Of a stretch of DNA of 64,000 nt, positions 1 through 8,733 are shown in pieces. Numbering within the stretch: position 1 is the stretch's first letter; each line of letters opens with the position of its first letter. A program made the translations under genes and the position numbers. The notes below the pieces were generated by a model. That model did no database searches, was not told the DNA's origin, and worked only from the letters and a program-made list of their open reading frames with translations. The DNA comes from a virus. The stretch lies in IMG/VR virus record IMGVR_UViG_3300022927_001696, positions 1 to 64,000 of that record; one strand, 5' to 3'.

Positions 1-2684
1 ATCGCCGTTATAGAAACACTTTCTATATCACCAGCATCGTTAGTGAAACTGATAACACCAGTTGCACTATTATAACTTAAATCACCACTTACACTAATAG
101 CATTTCTGGCTCTTGCATCTGTATAATATAGATTGGAACCTTCACCAATATGAGATGTTGAATTTGGTATGCTGAACACACCAGTAGCACTATTATAACC
201 TGCAGAACCATTTGTTGCACTAATTGCCGCTCTTACTCTGGCGTCAGTATAATATTTGTTTGTGCCTTCTGCTAAATCATCAGTATCAAATGCTGACATG
301 TCAACACTTATTGTATCAGCCGCAACACTTATGCCTGTGCCTGCACCAATGTCCAGGGTAACAGTACCACTTAATCCGCCTCCTGACAAACCAGAGCCTG
401 CTATAACACCTGTTATGTCAGCACTATTAGTATTTGTGACTGTTATAGTTTTTCCACTATGTGTTACATCTATTCCACTACCACCCAATATGGAAACTAA
501 GTTGCCACTAGAAACACTTTCACTTGAACTTGTATCTGTGTCAAAATTCCAATTACCATAATTGTCTGCAGATGTACTAATTACTCCTGTTCCGCTATTA
601 TACGCAATAAGTCCAGTGCCACTAAAATGCGATCTAATATCACTTGCACTTGGGCCTGTATATGTAATAACACCTGTACCTGAATTATATGATAAACTAC
701 CATCACCGCCGTTATCAATAACACTAAATGCACCTCTGATTGCACTTATGTCTGCTTCTATTGTTACTGCTGTTGCAGTTTCACTTAAACTTGTATAGGT
801 TCCTTCTTCTAAACCTTTAATAGCATGAAAATCGTCTACGCCTATAGTTCTTTTACCTGCGTATAGTTCGTATGTACTTGTTCCTGTTGTACTGCCTACT
901 AGAGAATAAGATAAAGAACTATTGGCTTGTTCTGCTGTACCTAAACTGCTTGTTGGCGTAATTTGTTTTTTACTACCATTAACATATACCCATGCTTCAT
1001 TGCTGTCTGTAAATATAGCATTTTCGGTTGTTACATCTGTAGTTGGTAACAAAAGTTCACCAGTAAATGTTTTTACACCTGCTAAACTTTGATTACCTGT
1101 TGTTCTTATTACTGTACTATCTACTTCAATATCATTTGCATTTGCAGTAATACCATCTCCGCCTATAACATTCAATGTTCTTGTAGATGCTATTGTGCCG
1201 CCACCTGTTAAACCTGTACCTGCTGTAATACTTACAGATGTATGGTCTATGTGTTCATTTGCTACAAATCCATCTAAACTGTCATGTTGTATTTCACTTT
1301 CTACAGCCTGAAATGCTCCTGTTGAGCTATTATAGTCTACACCGTTACTTGCACTAAAGTCTGAAAATAGTAGCATGTTATTATCGGTGCTACCATCATT
1401 ACTAAACTGCCATCTGCTAGTTCCTTCGTCCCATTTTAAATATGTATCGTTACCTGTGGAACCTCTTTCATTTTTAATTACTGCATCTTGAGCCGTTACC
1501 ACATTACTGTTTAAAATTATTTCTGAATTTTGTACCTGTAGATCTACATAGTTAAGTGAGTTTACATTTCCTGTTACTGATAATTCTCCAGTAACTGTAA
1601 AGCCAGGTACTGTTGCCCCACTTAAATCTACTGTACCGGTAAATGTTTTTGTTCCTGCAATAGATTGATTACCACTTGTTCTAACTACAGTACTGTCTAC
1701 TTGTATATCATTTGCATTTGCAGTAATACCATCGCCACCCACAACATTAAATGTTCTACTTGTAGTTATATCGCCACCGCCTGTAAGACCTGTTCCTGCT
1801 GTAAGTGTTACGCCACTGTGATTTATATGTTCATTTGCTACAAAGCCATCTAAACTATCATGTTGTATTTCACTTTCAACTGCTTGAAAGGCTCCTGTTG
1901 AACTATTGTAGTCAACACCATTACTTGCACTTAATAATCCTTTGATATAGGAATCATCTGTTTGTATATCGTTAGCATTTACAGTTATACCTGTTCCGCC
2001 TACAATATCAAAAGTTCTACTTGATGTGATGTCCCCACCACCAGTTAAACCTGCTCCTGCAGTAAGAGTTACACTACTATGAGCAATGTGTTCGTCTGCT
2101 ACAAAATTTAATAAAGCATCATGATTTATAGCAACATCACTTGCTGTTGTAATTCTACCTTGTGCATCAACAGTAATTTGTGCCGCATCATTGCTTGTAC
2201 CATAAGTACCTGCAGTTACTCCACTGTTTACTAAATTGACCGGTAAAGTTACTGAGTCTCCAGCATTTATAAAACTTGTACTGCCTGTTGCATTACCGCT
2301 TAAATTTAAAGTTACTGCACTACTCAATGCATCTGCATTACTGGCGGTACCTGTTAAATTTCCTGTAAATCCTGAACCACCTATACTTCCGCCACCGTCT
2401 ATAATAATAGATTGGCCAGATGCTACAAATAAATTTCCTTGTAGTCCGGGTTCTGCGGCAATATTACCGCCATCAGTAAATGTTAATGAACCTAAAGTAC
2501 CGTTACTGTTTAAATTTAATATGGCCGGAGTATTATCACCATCACTGTTAATAGTGAAAACATTGCCTTGAAGATTTGTAACCTGCTGAGTTGTTTCAAT
2601 CTGAGTTACATTTCCTTCAATGGTCAGTTGACCTTTGATTACTAGTTCTTCATCTGCATTTATGTAGGTACGTTTTGTTGCCAT
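1..2684 (-). CDS. Tail-fibre-like virion protein, C-terminus cut by window edge
   Basis: An open minus-strand frame runs from the ATG at 2684 to the window edge without a stop (894 codons seen), so the protein is incomplete. It begins MATKRTYINADEEL and is built of repeated modules. A GLTGGG-centred unit recurs near residues 193, 280 and 470, and a unit ending in GFVANEHI followed by D/N-H occurs twice almost unchanged. YYTDAR motifs appear near residues 800 and 840. These repeats are typical of fibre proteins of T4-like marine phages, where they form trimeric beta-structured shafts; the adhesin tip would lie beyond the window. A late-promoter motif lies 26 bases upstream and a terminator separates the gene from gp23. 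The fibre role is inferred from repeat style; the receptor is unknown. Confidence 0.75.
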   Translation of the reverse strand, partial: MATKRTYINADEELVIKGQLTIEGNVTQIETTQQVTNLQGNVFTINSDGDNTPAILNLNSNGTLGSLTFTDGGNIAAEPGLQGNLFVASGQSIIIDGGGSIGGSGFTGNLTGTASNADALSSAVTLNLSGNATGSTSFINAGDSVTLPVNLVNSGVTAGTYGTSNDAAQITVDAQGRITTASDVAINHDALLNFVADEHIAHSSVTLTAGAGLTGGGDITSSRTFDIVGGTGITVNANDIQTDDSYIKGLLSASNGVDYNSSTGAFQAVESEIQHDSLDGFVANEHINHSGVTLTAGTGLTGGGDITTSRTFNVVGGDGITANANDIQVDSTVVRTSGNQSIAGTKTFTGTVDLSGATVPGFTVTGELSVTGNVNSLNYVDLQVQNSEIILNSNVVTAQDAVIKNERGSTGNDTYLKWDEGTSRWQFSNDGSTDNNMLLFSDFSASNGVDYNSSTGAFQAVESEIQHDSLDGFVANEHIDHTSVSITAGTGLTGGGTIASTRTLNVIGGDGITANANDIEVDSTVIRTTGNQSLAGVKTFTGELLLPTTDVTTENAIFTDSNEAWVYVNGSKKQITPTSSLGTAEQANSSLSYSLVGSTTGTSTYELYAGKRTIGVDDFHAIKGLEEGTYTSLSETATAVTIEADISAIRGAFSVIDNGGDGSLSYNSGTGVITYTGPSASDIRSHFSGTGLIAYNSGTGVISTSADNYGNWNFDTDTSSSESVSSGNLVSILGGSGIDVTHSGKTITVTNTNSADITGVIAGSGLSGGGLSGTVTLDIGAGTGISVAADTISVDMSAFDTDDLAEGTNKYYTDARVRAAISATNGSAGYNSATGVFSIPNSTSHIGEGSNLYYTDARARNAISVSGDLSYNSATGVISFTNDAGDIESVSITA

Positions 2685-2709
2685 TTATTAAAATCCCAAT
2701 ATATAGAAC

Positions 2710-2717
2710 TATTTATC
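2710..2717 (-). promoter_or_regulatory. Late promoter motif GATAAATA for the tail-fibre gene
   Basis: Read on the minus strand the site is GATAAATA, one base from the T4 late consensus TATAAATA. By T4 spacing, transcription would start near 2704, about 20 bases before the ATG at 2684. It lies downstream of the gp23 terminator, so the fibre gene would have its own late start. Confidence 0.6.
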
Positions 2718-2736
2718 ATAATTATCTTCAGTCAAA

Positions 2737-2762
2737 AAAAAGCACACCGTAGTGTGCTTTTT
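2737..2762 (-). terminator. Rho-independent terminator after gp23
   Basis: An 11-bp stem (AAAAAGCACAC pairing with GTGTGCTTTTT) with a four-base loop at 2748-2751 is followed on the minus strand by a run of T. It lies between the gp23 stop and the fibre promoter and should end the head operon transcript. The flanking A and T runs could let it work in both directions. Confidence 0.85.
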
Positions 2763-2817
2763 AATGTTTCTAGTTAAACTAGCAACTGGTCGTCTACGAA
2801 CCTGTAAGTTTTAAGGC

Positions 2818-3963
2818 TTACTGGAATACAACGTTACTTAAAGTAATCGCATCAACGTAGTCTGCCGCATTACCAAGAGATGAAGCAGTATTTGTAAGTT
2901 CTTTATAACCATATCTAGTCATGAAACTTACTACTGGTTCAAATGTGCTTGGGTCCATCACTGGGCCTGTGCTCATTAATGGAATGTATGGGCAATAGAA
3001 TGCTGGAGCATCAGTTTCGCTTGAACCTTTGTAACCAACTAGTACTTTTGTACCGTCAGCCGCATAGTTGTCTACGAATACTTTGATTGTTCCGTTTAAT
3101 GTACCAACAAACTTAGTGTTTGTAGGTGCTTCAAAAGAACCTTCTGTTGTTCTAGCAAATGTTGAAGTTGACGCACTTTGTAGGATTGTCAATGCTTCTG
3201 GAGATACAACGATATAGTTACCAGCACCACGTCTTGTTCTAGCCGCGATTCTGTTAGCCGCTCTGTTGATCTCTATAGCCAATAATGCATGTCTGTCACC
3301 AACGTATGCAGGTGTACCAATTAATGATGAACCTGTAAAGTCTAGTGTAGTACCAGCACCTGCTAGAGTTCTTAGTGAACCGATAATTTCTTGGTCGATT
3401 TCAACTACGATCTCTTGAGCTAATGCCTGCATAATTTCTGCTTCAACGTCCACGCCATGCATTGCTTCTGCATCTTGTGCCGCTTCAAATGTCCATCTAG
3501 CACTTAAACGTCTTGTTTTTGCTTCAACAGTTTCTTTTAAGATTTGGATTGACATTTTGTTACCTGCTGTTCCTTCAGCCGCCGCTGTAGCGTCTGGAGA
3601 ACCTGCGTAACTACCTGCAAGTTTAAAAGGACTTAAAGCCTCGTCACCTGCTGTTGCTCCACCACCAGTTTCAGCATATCTGACTCTTAGTGTGTGGATT
3701 TGTCCTACTGGACCAGTCATAGGCTGAACGCCTACTAGTTCGTTAGCAATAACTGAAGGCATAACCCTTCTAATTAATGGTAACATAACTTTGTTTAATG
3801 TTGCTACTGAACCTGCACCTGTGGCACCTGCTGTTGCGGCCTCTGACAAATGTCTCTTTGTATTTTCGAGGACCACATCTAATGAAGATTTTCTGTTTCC
3901 AGATAAGCCTTCAAGCAAAGCGTCTTTAGTTGCGGACCAGTTGCTTTCAAATAATTCTGCCAT
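2818..3963 (-). CDS. 23: Major capsid protein (gp23-like)
   Basis: This 381-aa protein forms the hexameric shell of the T4-type head. Recognisable gp23 features include the N-terminal helix, the VMPSVIANELVGVQPMTGP segment after residue 60, and QIHTLRVRYAE. It follows the protease and scaffold genes in T4 order and has a good ribosome site (AGGAG) before the ATG. The N-terminal arm contains LSE at residues 39-41, which fits the (L/I)-x-E recognition pattern of the T4 protease, so maturation after Glu41 is likely. At 381 residues it is well below T4 gp23 (521), so inserted surface domains such as the T4 insertion domain are probably missing. The identity is secure; the cleavage point is inferred. 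Confidence 0.95.
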   Translation of the reverse strand: MAELFESNWSATKDALLEGLSGNRKSSLDVVLENTKRHLSEAATAGATGAGSVATLNKVMLPLIRRVMPSVIANELVGVQPMTGPVGQIHTLRVRYAETGGGATAGDEALSPFKLAGSYAGSPDATAAAEGTAGNKMSIQILKETVEAKTRRLSARWTFEAAQDAEAMHGVDVEAEIMQALAQEIVVEIDQEIIGSLRTLAGAGTTLDFTGSSLIGTPAYVGDRHALLAIEINRAANRIAARTRRGAGNYIVVSPEALTILQSASTSTFARTTEGSFEAPTNTKFVGTLNGTIKVFVDNYAADGTKVLVGYKGSSETDAPAFYCPYIPLMSTGPVMDPSTFEPVVSFMTRYGYKELTNTASSLGNAADYVDAITLSNVVFQ

Positions 3964-3978
3964 TTCTAACTCCTGTTA

Positions 3979-5091
3979 TTATTTTGAAAGTCCGGCTAAT
4001 TTACGGATCATATCAATTTCTACGATATCATTCGCACTTTTGTCATCGGCTTCTGTTATTACAGCCGCCTTATTACCAGTGTGTTCACTAGTAACTGATT
4101 CTGACAACGTCTTCTTCACTCTTGGTGTTTCGCCATCTAAAACAGATGGAAGATACTTATTGAATTGCTTCTCTAAGTTCTCTGTCTTAACACTTTCAAG
4201 TAAGTCTGACATAATTTCTTTCTTCTCTTTGCCAAGTGGAGCCAAAAGTTCGTTTAATGTTTCTTTACGATTCATTTGATCTTCTGCTACTCTTAACTTA
4301 GACTCAGTTAAAGCAACTGCTTCTTCTTTATCAGCAATAATTTGCTGTGCTTCGTTAAGTTTAGTTTCCATCTCAGCGATTGTTTTTTCTACTTTCTTGA
4401 TTTCTTTTGCTTCATTCAGATAACTTACGTTATATTCATTTGCAAATGCTTCAAAAATTCTTCGACCGAAGTCATTTTCACGTGCCTTAGTAATGTCATC
4501 ACGGAAAGATTTAACTTCATTAGTAATTACGTTATTGACAACGTTTTCAACTTTGTCTGCCGCTTTCTTAATGAAATCTTGTTTGGCTTCTGCTAATTGC
4601 TTCTTGCCTTCTCTTACCATTTTAACTTTTTGCTCCACTAAGCCTTTTTTGTCTTCGTGGAATTCAGACAGTTCACTAGCAAGTTGCTCTGCTACAAAAT
4701 TATCTAATTTTGCTACATGCTCACTTGTTTTTGTTCTATCTGCTCTAAGTTCTTTAACTTCCTTTGCAACCATTTCAGTTACAAATTTGTCTAAAACTTT
4801 GGCATGTTCACTAATGGCTTTCGTGTATTTTACTCGATCGTTTGCAAGGGCTGTTTTTTCCTCTGCAATTTCCGCCACTTCTGCTGTTACTTTTTCTGAG
4901 ATGAATTTGTCCATTGCTTCAACGATTTGACCTTTGTCATGCTCGTATCTTTGTGCAAACTCTTCTCTAAGTTCCGCAGTAAGTTCTTCTCTTGCTTCAG
5001 AAATTTTACCTTCCCATGCTTCTTGAAGAGCAGATTTTACTTCTTCAGTAAGTTCCGCATTTTCAAGTAGGTCTTTAAAATTCACTGCCAT
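3979..5091 (-). CDS. 22: Prohead core scaffolding protein (gp22-like)
   Basis: This 370-aa, highly charged and almost entirely helical protein is rich in Glu, Lys and Ala with heptad-like spacing, as expected for the T4 gp22 scaffold that fills the prohead and is later digested by the gp21 protease. It starts MAVNFKDLLENAELTEEV and ends IVEIDMIRKLAGLSK; a conserved short C-terminal tail of this sort is usual where scaffold contacts capsid protein. It lies between protease and capsid genes with a GGAGAC ribosome site. Identification rests on composition and strict gene order more than on motifs. Confidence 0.9.
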   Translation of the reverse strand: MAVNFKDLLENAELTEEVKSALQEAWEGKISEAREELTAELREEFAQRYEHDKGQIVEAMDKFISEKVTAEVAEIAEEKTALANDRVKYTKAISEHAKVLDKFVTEMVAKEVKELRADRTKTSEHVAKLDNFVAEQLASELSEFHEDKKGLVEQKVKMVREGKKQLAEAKQDFIKKAADKVENVVNNVITNEVKSFRDDITKARENDFGRRIFEAFANEYNVSYLNEAKEIKKVEKTIAEMETKLNEAQQIIADKEEAVALTESKLRVAEDQMNRKETLNELLAPLGKEKKEIMSDLLESVKTENLEKQFNKYLPSVLDGETPRVKKTLSESVTSEHTGNKAAVITEADDKSANDIVEIDMIRKLAGLSK

Positions 5092-5100
5092 CGTAGTCTC

Positions 5101-5727
5101 CTACTTTATTTTTAATTCATTGATGAAACCAGTGATTGCTTTCATCAAATACTTTTCTGCACTTTTATCGTGTGTTAATGCTCCAGCGGTATCAAATAAT
5201 GATGCTCCGCCTCGCATGTTAAATAAACTTTCATAGATTGTCTTTGGGTAGGCATCTGGTGCACTTGGTTGTGCCACAATGTCCACTGTTACTATGTCGA
5301 AGTCGGAAACTTTACCACTTTCGTTAACGTTTCCTGAACCTCTACTACTTACACCAAGTTTAGCACCTGCTTTTAACAATGCTCTTGCAATGTTACCCAT
5401 TGGTGTTTCTATGATTTTTAATTTTCCTAATCCGTTTGAATCATCACAATGCATATCTGTTATTATGTGACTTACACGGTCTAGGTTAATTTGTAATTCT
5501 TCTGGGTGATCTAACTCTCCCATTACAGTTTCACCACTAGATAAACGAGATTTTACACTTTCTACTGCTTTTCTTATTTCATCTTTGGGATATACTCTAC
5601 CATTTTGGTTTTTTACATCACCTTGAATGAATAATCCTTGCATGAACAGGTCTTTACCGTCATTAGATTCAGTAATCTGAACCTTAGACTGCTCAGGACT
5701 CATGTATTCGTATAGTTTTCTCGCCAT
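5101..5727 (-). CDS. 21: Prohead core protease (gp21-like)
   Basis: This 208-aa protein matches the T4 gp21 serine protease family that digests the scaffold and trims capsid proteins during head maturation. Visible motifs are NGRVYPKDEI near residue 43, the histidine motif GELDHPEE (His74) and the serine motif GVSSRGSG (Ser127/Ser128), in the order expected for this family. Asp residues follow in DFDIVTVDIV. It is preceded by a TTAGGAG ribosome site and sits between the acidic core protein and the scaffold, which are its expected substrates. Confidence 0.93.
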   Translation of the reverse strand: MARKLYEYMSPEQSKVQITESNDGKDLFMQGLFIQGDVKNQNGRVYPKDEIRKAVESVKSRLSSGETVMGELDHPEELQINLDRVSHIITDMHCDDSNGLGKLKIIETPMGNIARALLKAGAKLGVSSRGSGNVNESGKVSDFDIVTVDIVAQPSAPDAYPKTIYESLFNMRGGASLFDTAGALTHDKSAEKYLMKAITGFINELKIK

Positions 5728-5750
5728 CAGTTACTCCTAATTAAAAAGAC

Positions 5751-6569
5751 TTACGCCTTTTTAGGTTCAACGTTTATGTTATCTGTTGGTGTGTTATCTG
5801 CTGGTTTGTTGTCGCCCATACTACCTTCGCCGCCATCTTTATTTTCGATGCCTGCTTTTTGACCGTCAACTACAAATGTTTTCTTAGGTGCATTTGTAAG
5901 TGAAGATTCTTTGTTGTCTGGGTTTTCGTTTTTAGCAACTTCAGGTGCTTTATCTTGAAGTTTAGTTGCTTCTTCAACAACTTCATCTTCTTCAGCAACT
6001 TCTTCATCAAGATCATATTCAACTGACTCTAAATCGAGTTCGTCTTCCATGTCCATTTCTGCGTCCATTTCTGCTTCTTCACCGTCTTCGACTTCTTCGT
6101 CGTCTGCTAACAATTTTTCGAATTCTGCTTTAAGTTCGTCAAGCTCGTCTTCTAGGTCGTCAACTTTGTCCTCTAGGTCTCCGTTTTCTTCCTCTTCTTC
6201 GCTTTCTTCTTCTTCGCCGACTTCGTCTGCTTCGATTTCTTCTTCATCAGCAAGAATATCATCTTCAAAATCGTTTGATTGATCAATTACTTCATCAACT
6301 TCGAACTCTTCTTCGACTGCTTCTTCTGATTCTTCAACAGCCTCTTCTTCAGATTCTTCAGCCTCTTCAACTGCTTCTTCTTCTGATTCTTCTGCTTCTT
6401 CAATTTCTTCAACTGCTTCTTCTTCAGAAACGTCTTCATCTAGAACTTTTTCATATTCTGCTCTTGCTTTTGCAACAACATACTCATGAAGCATTTCTTC
6501 TGCTTTTTCGTTTTCTTCAGCAAGGAGAAGTTCAAGAATTTCTTCTAATTTACTTCTTGATTCTGACAT
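5751..6569 (-). CDS. 67: Acidic prohead core protein (gp67-like, extended)
   Basis: This 272-aa protein has an N-terminal helix (residues 1-45, KLEEILELLLAEENEKAEE) followed by a long Glu/Asp-rich region. T4 gp67, an 80-aa prohead core protein, has the same plan of a short amphipathic helix and an acidic tail. Here the acidic part is greatly extended and includes a near-perfect repeat (residues 48-88) and a coiled-coil stretch around residues 130-155 (DLEDKVDDLEDELDEL). The C-terminal 60 residues are polar and less acidic. It lies between portal and protease genes in the T4 core-protein position. It could combine gp67 and gp68 roles; that is inference. Confidence 0.75.
   Translation of the reverse strand: MSESRSKLEEILELLLAEENEKAEEMLHEYVVAKARAEYEKVLDEDVSEEEAVEEIEEAEESEEEAVEEAEESEEEAVEESEEAVEEEFEVDEVIDQSNDFEDDILADEEEIEADEVGEEEESEEEEENGDLEDKVDDLEDELDELKAEFEKLLADDEEVEDGEEAEMDAEMDMEDELDLESVEYDLDEEVAEEDEVVEEATKLQDKAPEVAKNENPDNKESSLTNAPKKTFVVDGQKAGIENKDGGEGSMGDNKPADNTPTDNINVEPKKA
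6306..6428 (-). repeat. Imperfect repeat coding for the acidic region of the gp67-like protein
   Basis: The DNA encodes residues 48-88 as repeated units of the type AEESEEEAVEE. Codons are nearly all GAA, GAG, TCT and GCT, giving an internally repetitive stretch that could expand or contract by slippage. It explains the serine-rich shadow frames on the opposite strand. Confidence 0.8.
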
Positions 6570-6610
6570 TGTGGTCTCTCCATATAAAATTTAAAGTGAT
6601 TGAACACTCA

Positions 6611-6629
6611 GCTCGGAAATATACCGAGC
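6611..6629 (-). other. Hairpin in the leader of the gp67-like gene
   Basis: A 6-bp GC-rich stem (GCTCGG with CCGAGC) closes a seven-base loop between the late promoter at 6719-6726 and the ATG at 6569. No T run follows on the minus strand, so it is probably not a simple terminator. It might protect the RNA or tune translation; no function is shown. Confidence 0.35.
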
Positions 6630-6718
6630 CATCTAATTACTTATAGTAAAGTTGTGTTTTTATGTATAAAAAGGTGTTTTTTGAGTGTTTTTGATGTTTT
6701 TTAGTTGTTTCTCTAAAG

Positions 6719-6726
6719 TATTTATC
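6719..6726 (-). promoter_or_regulatory. Late promoter motif GATAAATA before the gp67-like gene
   Basis: The minus strand reads TAG-ATAAATA where the TAG is the stop of the small upstream gene, so stop codon and promoter overlap. Predicted start is near 6713, leaving a leader of about 140 bases before the ATG at 6569. Confidence 0.55.
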
Positions 6727-6929
6727 TAAAATGCATTATTATTGTCAACTGGAGTAGCATACATTACCTTCTGAAATTTTGCATGTTCTAACTCTTCTGC
6801 ACGTTGTACTTCGCGAACTTTTCTGAGTTTGCCAAGAGTTTCAAGAGTCATTTTGCTCTTTCTTGTATCATCTTGATGTTGTTTTTGAAACTCATCAAAT
6901 TCAGGATTGTAAAATTCGTTTAATCTCAT
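6726..6929 (-). CDS. Small conserved protein between portal and core genes
   Basis: A 67-aa protein starting MRLNEFYNPEFDEF. The ATG at 6929 is preferred over one 24 bases upstream because it falls two bases after the portal TAA stop and gives the LNEFY start I associate with small proteins at this position in T4-like marine phages. The upstream ATG would overlap the portal gene and add eight atypical residues. The sequence is polar, probably helical (LGKLRKVREVQRAEELEHAKF) and has no membrane segment. Position suggests a prohead core or portal-associated role; the function is not known to me. Confidence 0.7.
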   Translation of the reverse strand: MRLNEFYNPEFDEFQKQHQDDTRKSKMTLETLGKLRKVREVQRAEELEHAKFQKVMYATPVDNNNAF

Positions 6930-6930
6930 A

Positions 6931-8652
6931 TTAAAGTTCTGGTGTATTCCCACCAGGTATTTGGTTTGGATTTGTATCAGTAGTATTTATGCCTAGATCG
7001 TCTGTATTATCCATTGCTTGATCAGGTAAATCACCAAAGTCTAAATCTGCTCCAGGTGTTACCGATGCATCAGGCTCTGGTCTTATACCAAGATTTCTGA
7101 GATCTGCTTGTTTTTCACCATCAACAAATTTTTCATAACCGTTTTCTTTACGCCATAATTCTTCGTTGTCTTTAAATTCGTCTTCTGTAAGACCTAGATA
7201 TTTCTTCAATTTAAATTGATTACTTAAGAACGGTGTAGCCGCCAATGTATTAAACAAGTTAGCTCTTTCCTGATCAATTTGTAGGTCTCTATATGAACTA
7301 AAGTTCATTGGTTTATTAAATGTAATAAAGAAATCTGAATTATCTAATTCTATACCTCTGTGTTTGAGGAACATTTTGAATTCTGTATCTAAATCTTCTT
7401 GTATTTGTTTTTGTAATCTTTCACAGTATCTAGCAAATCTGTATTCCTGAATGTAAGCAATACCCACTTTACCGTCGTTATAAACACTACTTCCATCTTC
7501 TGGTCCAGTAGGCAAGTAACTGCTTGGTACTCTTAAACCTCTTAAAAGTTTATTATTAAAATATCTTAAATCGTCTATTTGTCCTAAGTTTTCACCGCCT
7601 GGTAGTGTGTCTACTTTACTACCTCTACCATCTGCCGTTTGTGCAAAGAAGTAATCTTCTAACATACTCATTGGATTGTAGGCCGCATCTGCAACACTAC
7701 TGCCATCTGACTTTTTATTAGGAACACGTTTTTGCTGTACTTCGTATTTTACTTGTTCCAAATACTGTCTTGCTTTATGTGGTGGCATGTTACCCACATC
7801 AATAAAGAACACACGTCTTTCAGGTGCTCTGTGAACCCTGTATATAATAATACTGTCTTCTAATAATTCTTTTTGTTTGAATACTTTAAATATTGGTTCT
7901 AAAATACTTACACCAAAAGGCCATGCATGGTCCATTGCTTCAGTTAAACTTATATGAACAACATGTTTTGCATCTACAGGAACACCCTGGTCTACACCGT
8001 CTATTGCACCAGTTAAATAGTTACCAGTTTGCGGTCCTTGAAGTCCACCGCCCATCATTCCGGCACCGGAGCCATATGGCCTTGCATGTAATCCGGACAC
8101 ATCTGTAGCAACCATATCTGCAAAGTTAGGTTCTAAATTTTTAATGAAATATGTTTCTATCTTTTTGCCTTCACTTTCATTAACAATAACTTTCTCTACA
8201 TTAGCAGGGTCTATCCAAAATAATTTATAAGTCTCTGGGTCTCTAATAAAGAATTGATCACCGTATTTTATAGTGCTACGGAACACTCTAAATGCTCTTT
8301 TATGCATCTCATTGAGCCTGCACCATTGAGTTAGGGTCTTAGTAATTATCTTTTGTTCTGTGTCAGAAGGGTCTCTATTATAGTTTATTTCAAAAGGAAG
8401 TCCACTATATTCATCTTCTTGAGTACCAAATTCTGCTATTGTGTCCAATGCTGAATTGATTTCTAAGTCATTGTCCATTTGATCATATTGCATATATCTC
8501 ATCAAACGGTTAGGAGAACCGGCATAAACTTCCGGCAACCAACTAGCATATCTGCTTGTTGCCGCTCCTGGGCCTCCTTCAGGGGTATTACCTGTTACAT
8601 TTAATGGTAAACCACTGTTATCGACACTAGAAAAGTATTTTCTCCAACTCAT
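6931..8652 (-). CDS. 20: Portal vertex protein (gp20-like)
   Basis: This 573-aa protein is the T4-type portal, a dodecameric ring at one capsid vertex that nucleates head assembly and passes DNA. T4 gp20 is 524 aa. It starts MSWRKYFSSVDNSG and includes the family segments RYASWLPEVYAGSPNRL, MDNDLEINSALDTIAEF, VVHISLTEAMDHAWPFG and YRVHRAPERRVFFIDVGN. A ribosome site (AAGGA) precedes the ATG, and a late promoter overlapping a sigma70-like promoter lies just upstream. The C-terminal tail is rich in Asp, Asn and Pro. Confidence 0.95.
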   Translation of the reverse strand: MSWRKYFSSVDNSGLPLNVTGNTPEGGPGAATSRYASWLPEVYAGSPNRLMRYMQYDQMDNDLEINSALDTIAEFGTQEDEYSGLPFEINYNRDPSDTEQKIITKTLTQWCRLNEMHKRAFRVFRSTIKYGDQFFIRDPETYKLFWIDPANVEKVIVNESEGKKIETYFIKNLEPNFADMVATDVSGLHARPYGSGAGMMGGGLQGPQTGNYLTGAIDGVDQGVPVDAKHVVHISLTEAMDHAWPFGVSILEPIFKVFKQKELLEDSIIIYRVHRAPERRVFFIDVGNMPPHKARQYLEQVKYEVQQKRVPNKKSDGSSVADAAYNPMSMLEDYFFAQTADGRGSKVDTLPGGENLGQIDDLRYFNNKLLRGLRVPSSYLPTGPEDGSSVYNDGKVGIAYIQEYRFARYCERLQKQIQEDLDTEFKMFLKHRGIELDNSDFFITFNKPMNFSSYRDLQIDQERANLFNTLAATPFLSNQFKLKKYLGLTEDEFKDNEELWRKENGYEKFVDGEKQADLRNLGIRPEPDASVTPGADLDFGDLPDQAMDNTDDLGINTTDTNPNQIPGGNTPEL

Positions 8653-8671
8653 AAATATAATCCTTTTAGTT

Positions 8672-8700
8672 ATATTACACTATTTATCGTATTGTGTCAA
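8672..8700 (-). promoter_or_regulatory. Possible sigma70-like promoter overlapping the portal late promoter
   Basis: On the minus strand a consensus -35 (TTGACA, 8700-8695) is followed after 17 bases by TAATAT (8677-8672), four of six matches to TATAAT including the key T, A and final T. The late motif at 8681-8688 lies inside the spacer, so both polymerase forms could compete here. Confidence 0.4.
8681..8688 (-). promoter_or_regulatory. 20: Late promoter motif GATAAATA for the head operon
   Basis: Read on the minus strand as GATAAATA. Predicted start near 8675, about 22 bases before the portal ATG, with an AAGGA ribosome site between. It should drive gp20 and the core, protease, scaffold and capsid genes downstream. 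Confidence 0.6.
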
Positions 8701-8733
8701 GAGTGATTTTAATATTTGACAGGAAACTGGAAA

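Noticed and set aside
3791-4279. 162-codon plus-strand ORF across the gp22/gp23 junction
   Set aside because: It lies antisense to two well-supported genes, with shadow-type composition.
6049-6646. Serine-rich and leucine-rich plus-strand ORFs opposite the acidic core gene
   Set aside because: They are mirror frames of the repetitive Glu codons; no ribosome site and no promoter.
6930-6953. Upstream ATG for the small gene after the portal
   Set aside because: It would overlap the portal gene and add residues that do not look like the family start; the ATG at 6929 is placed for coupling.
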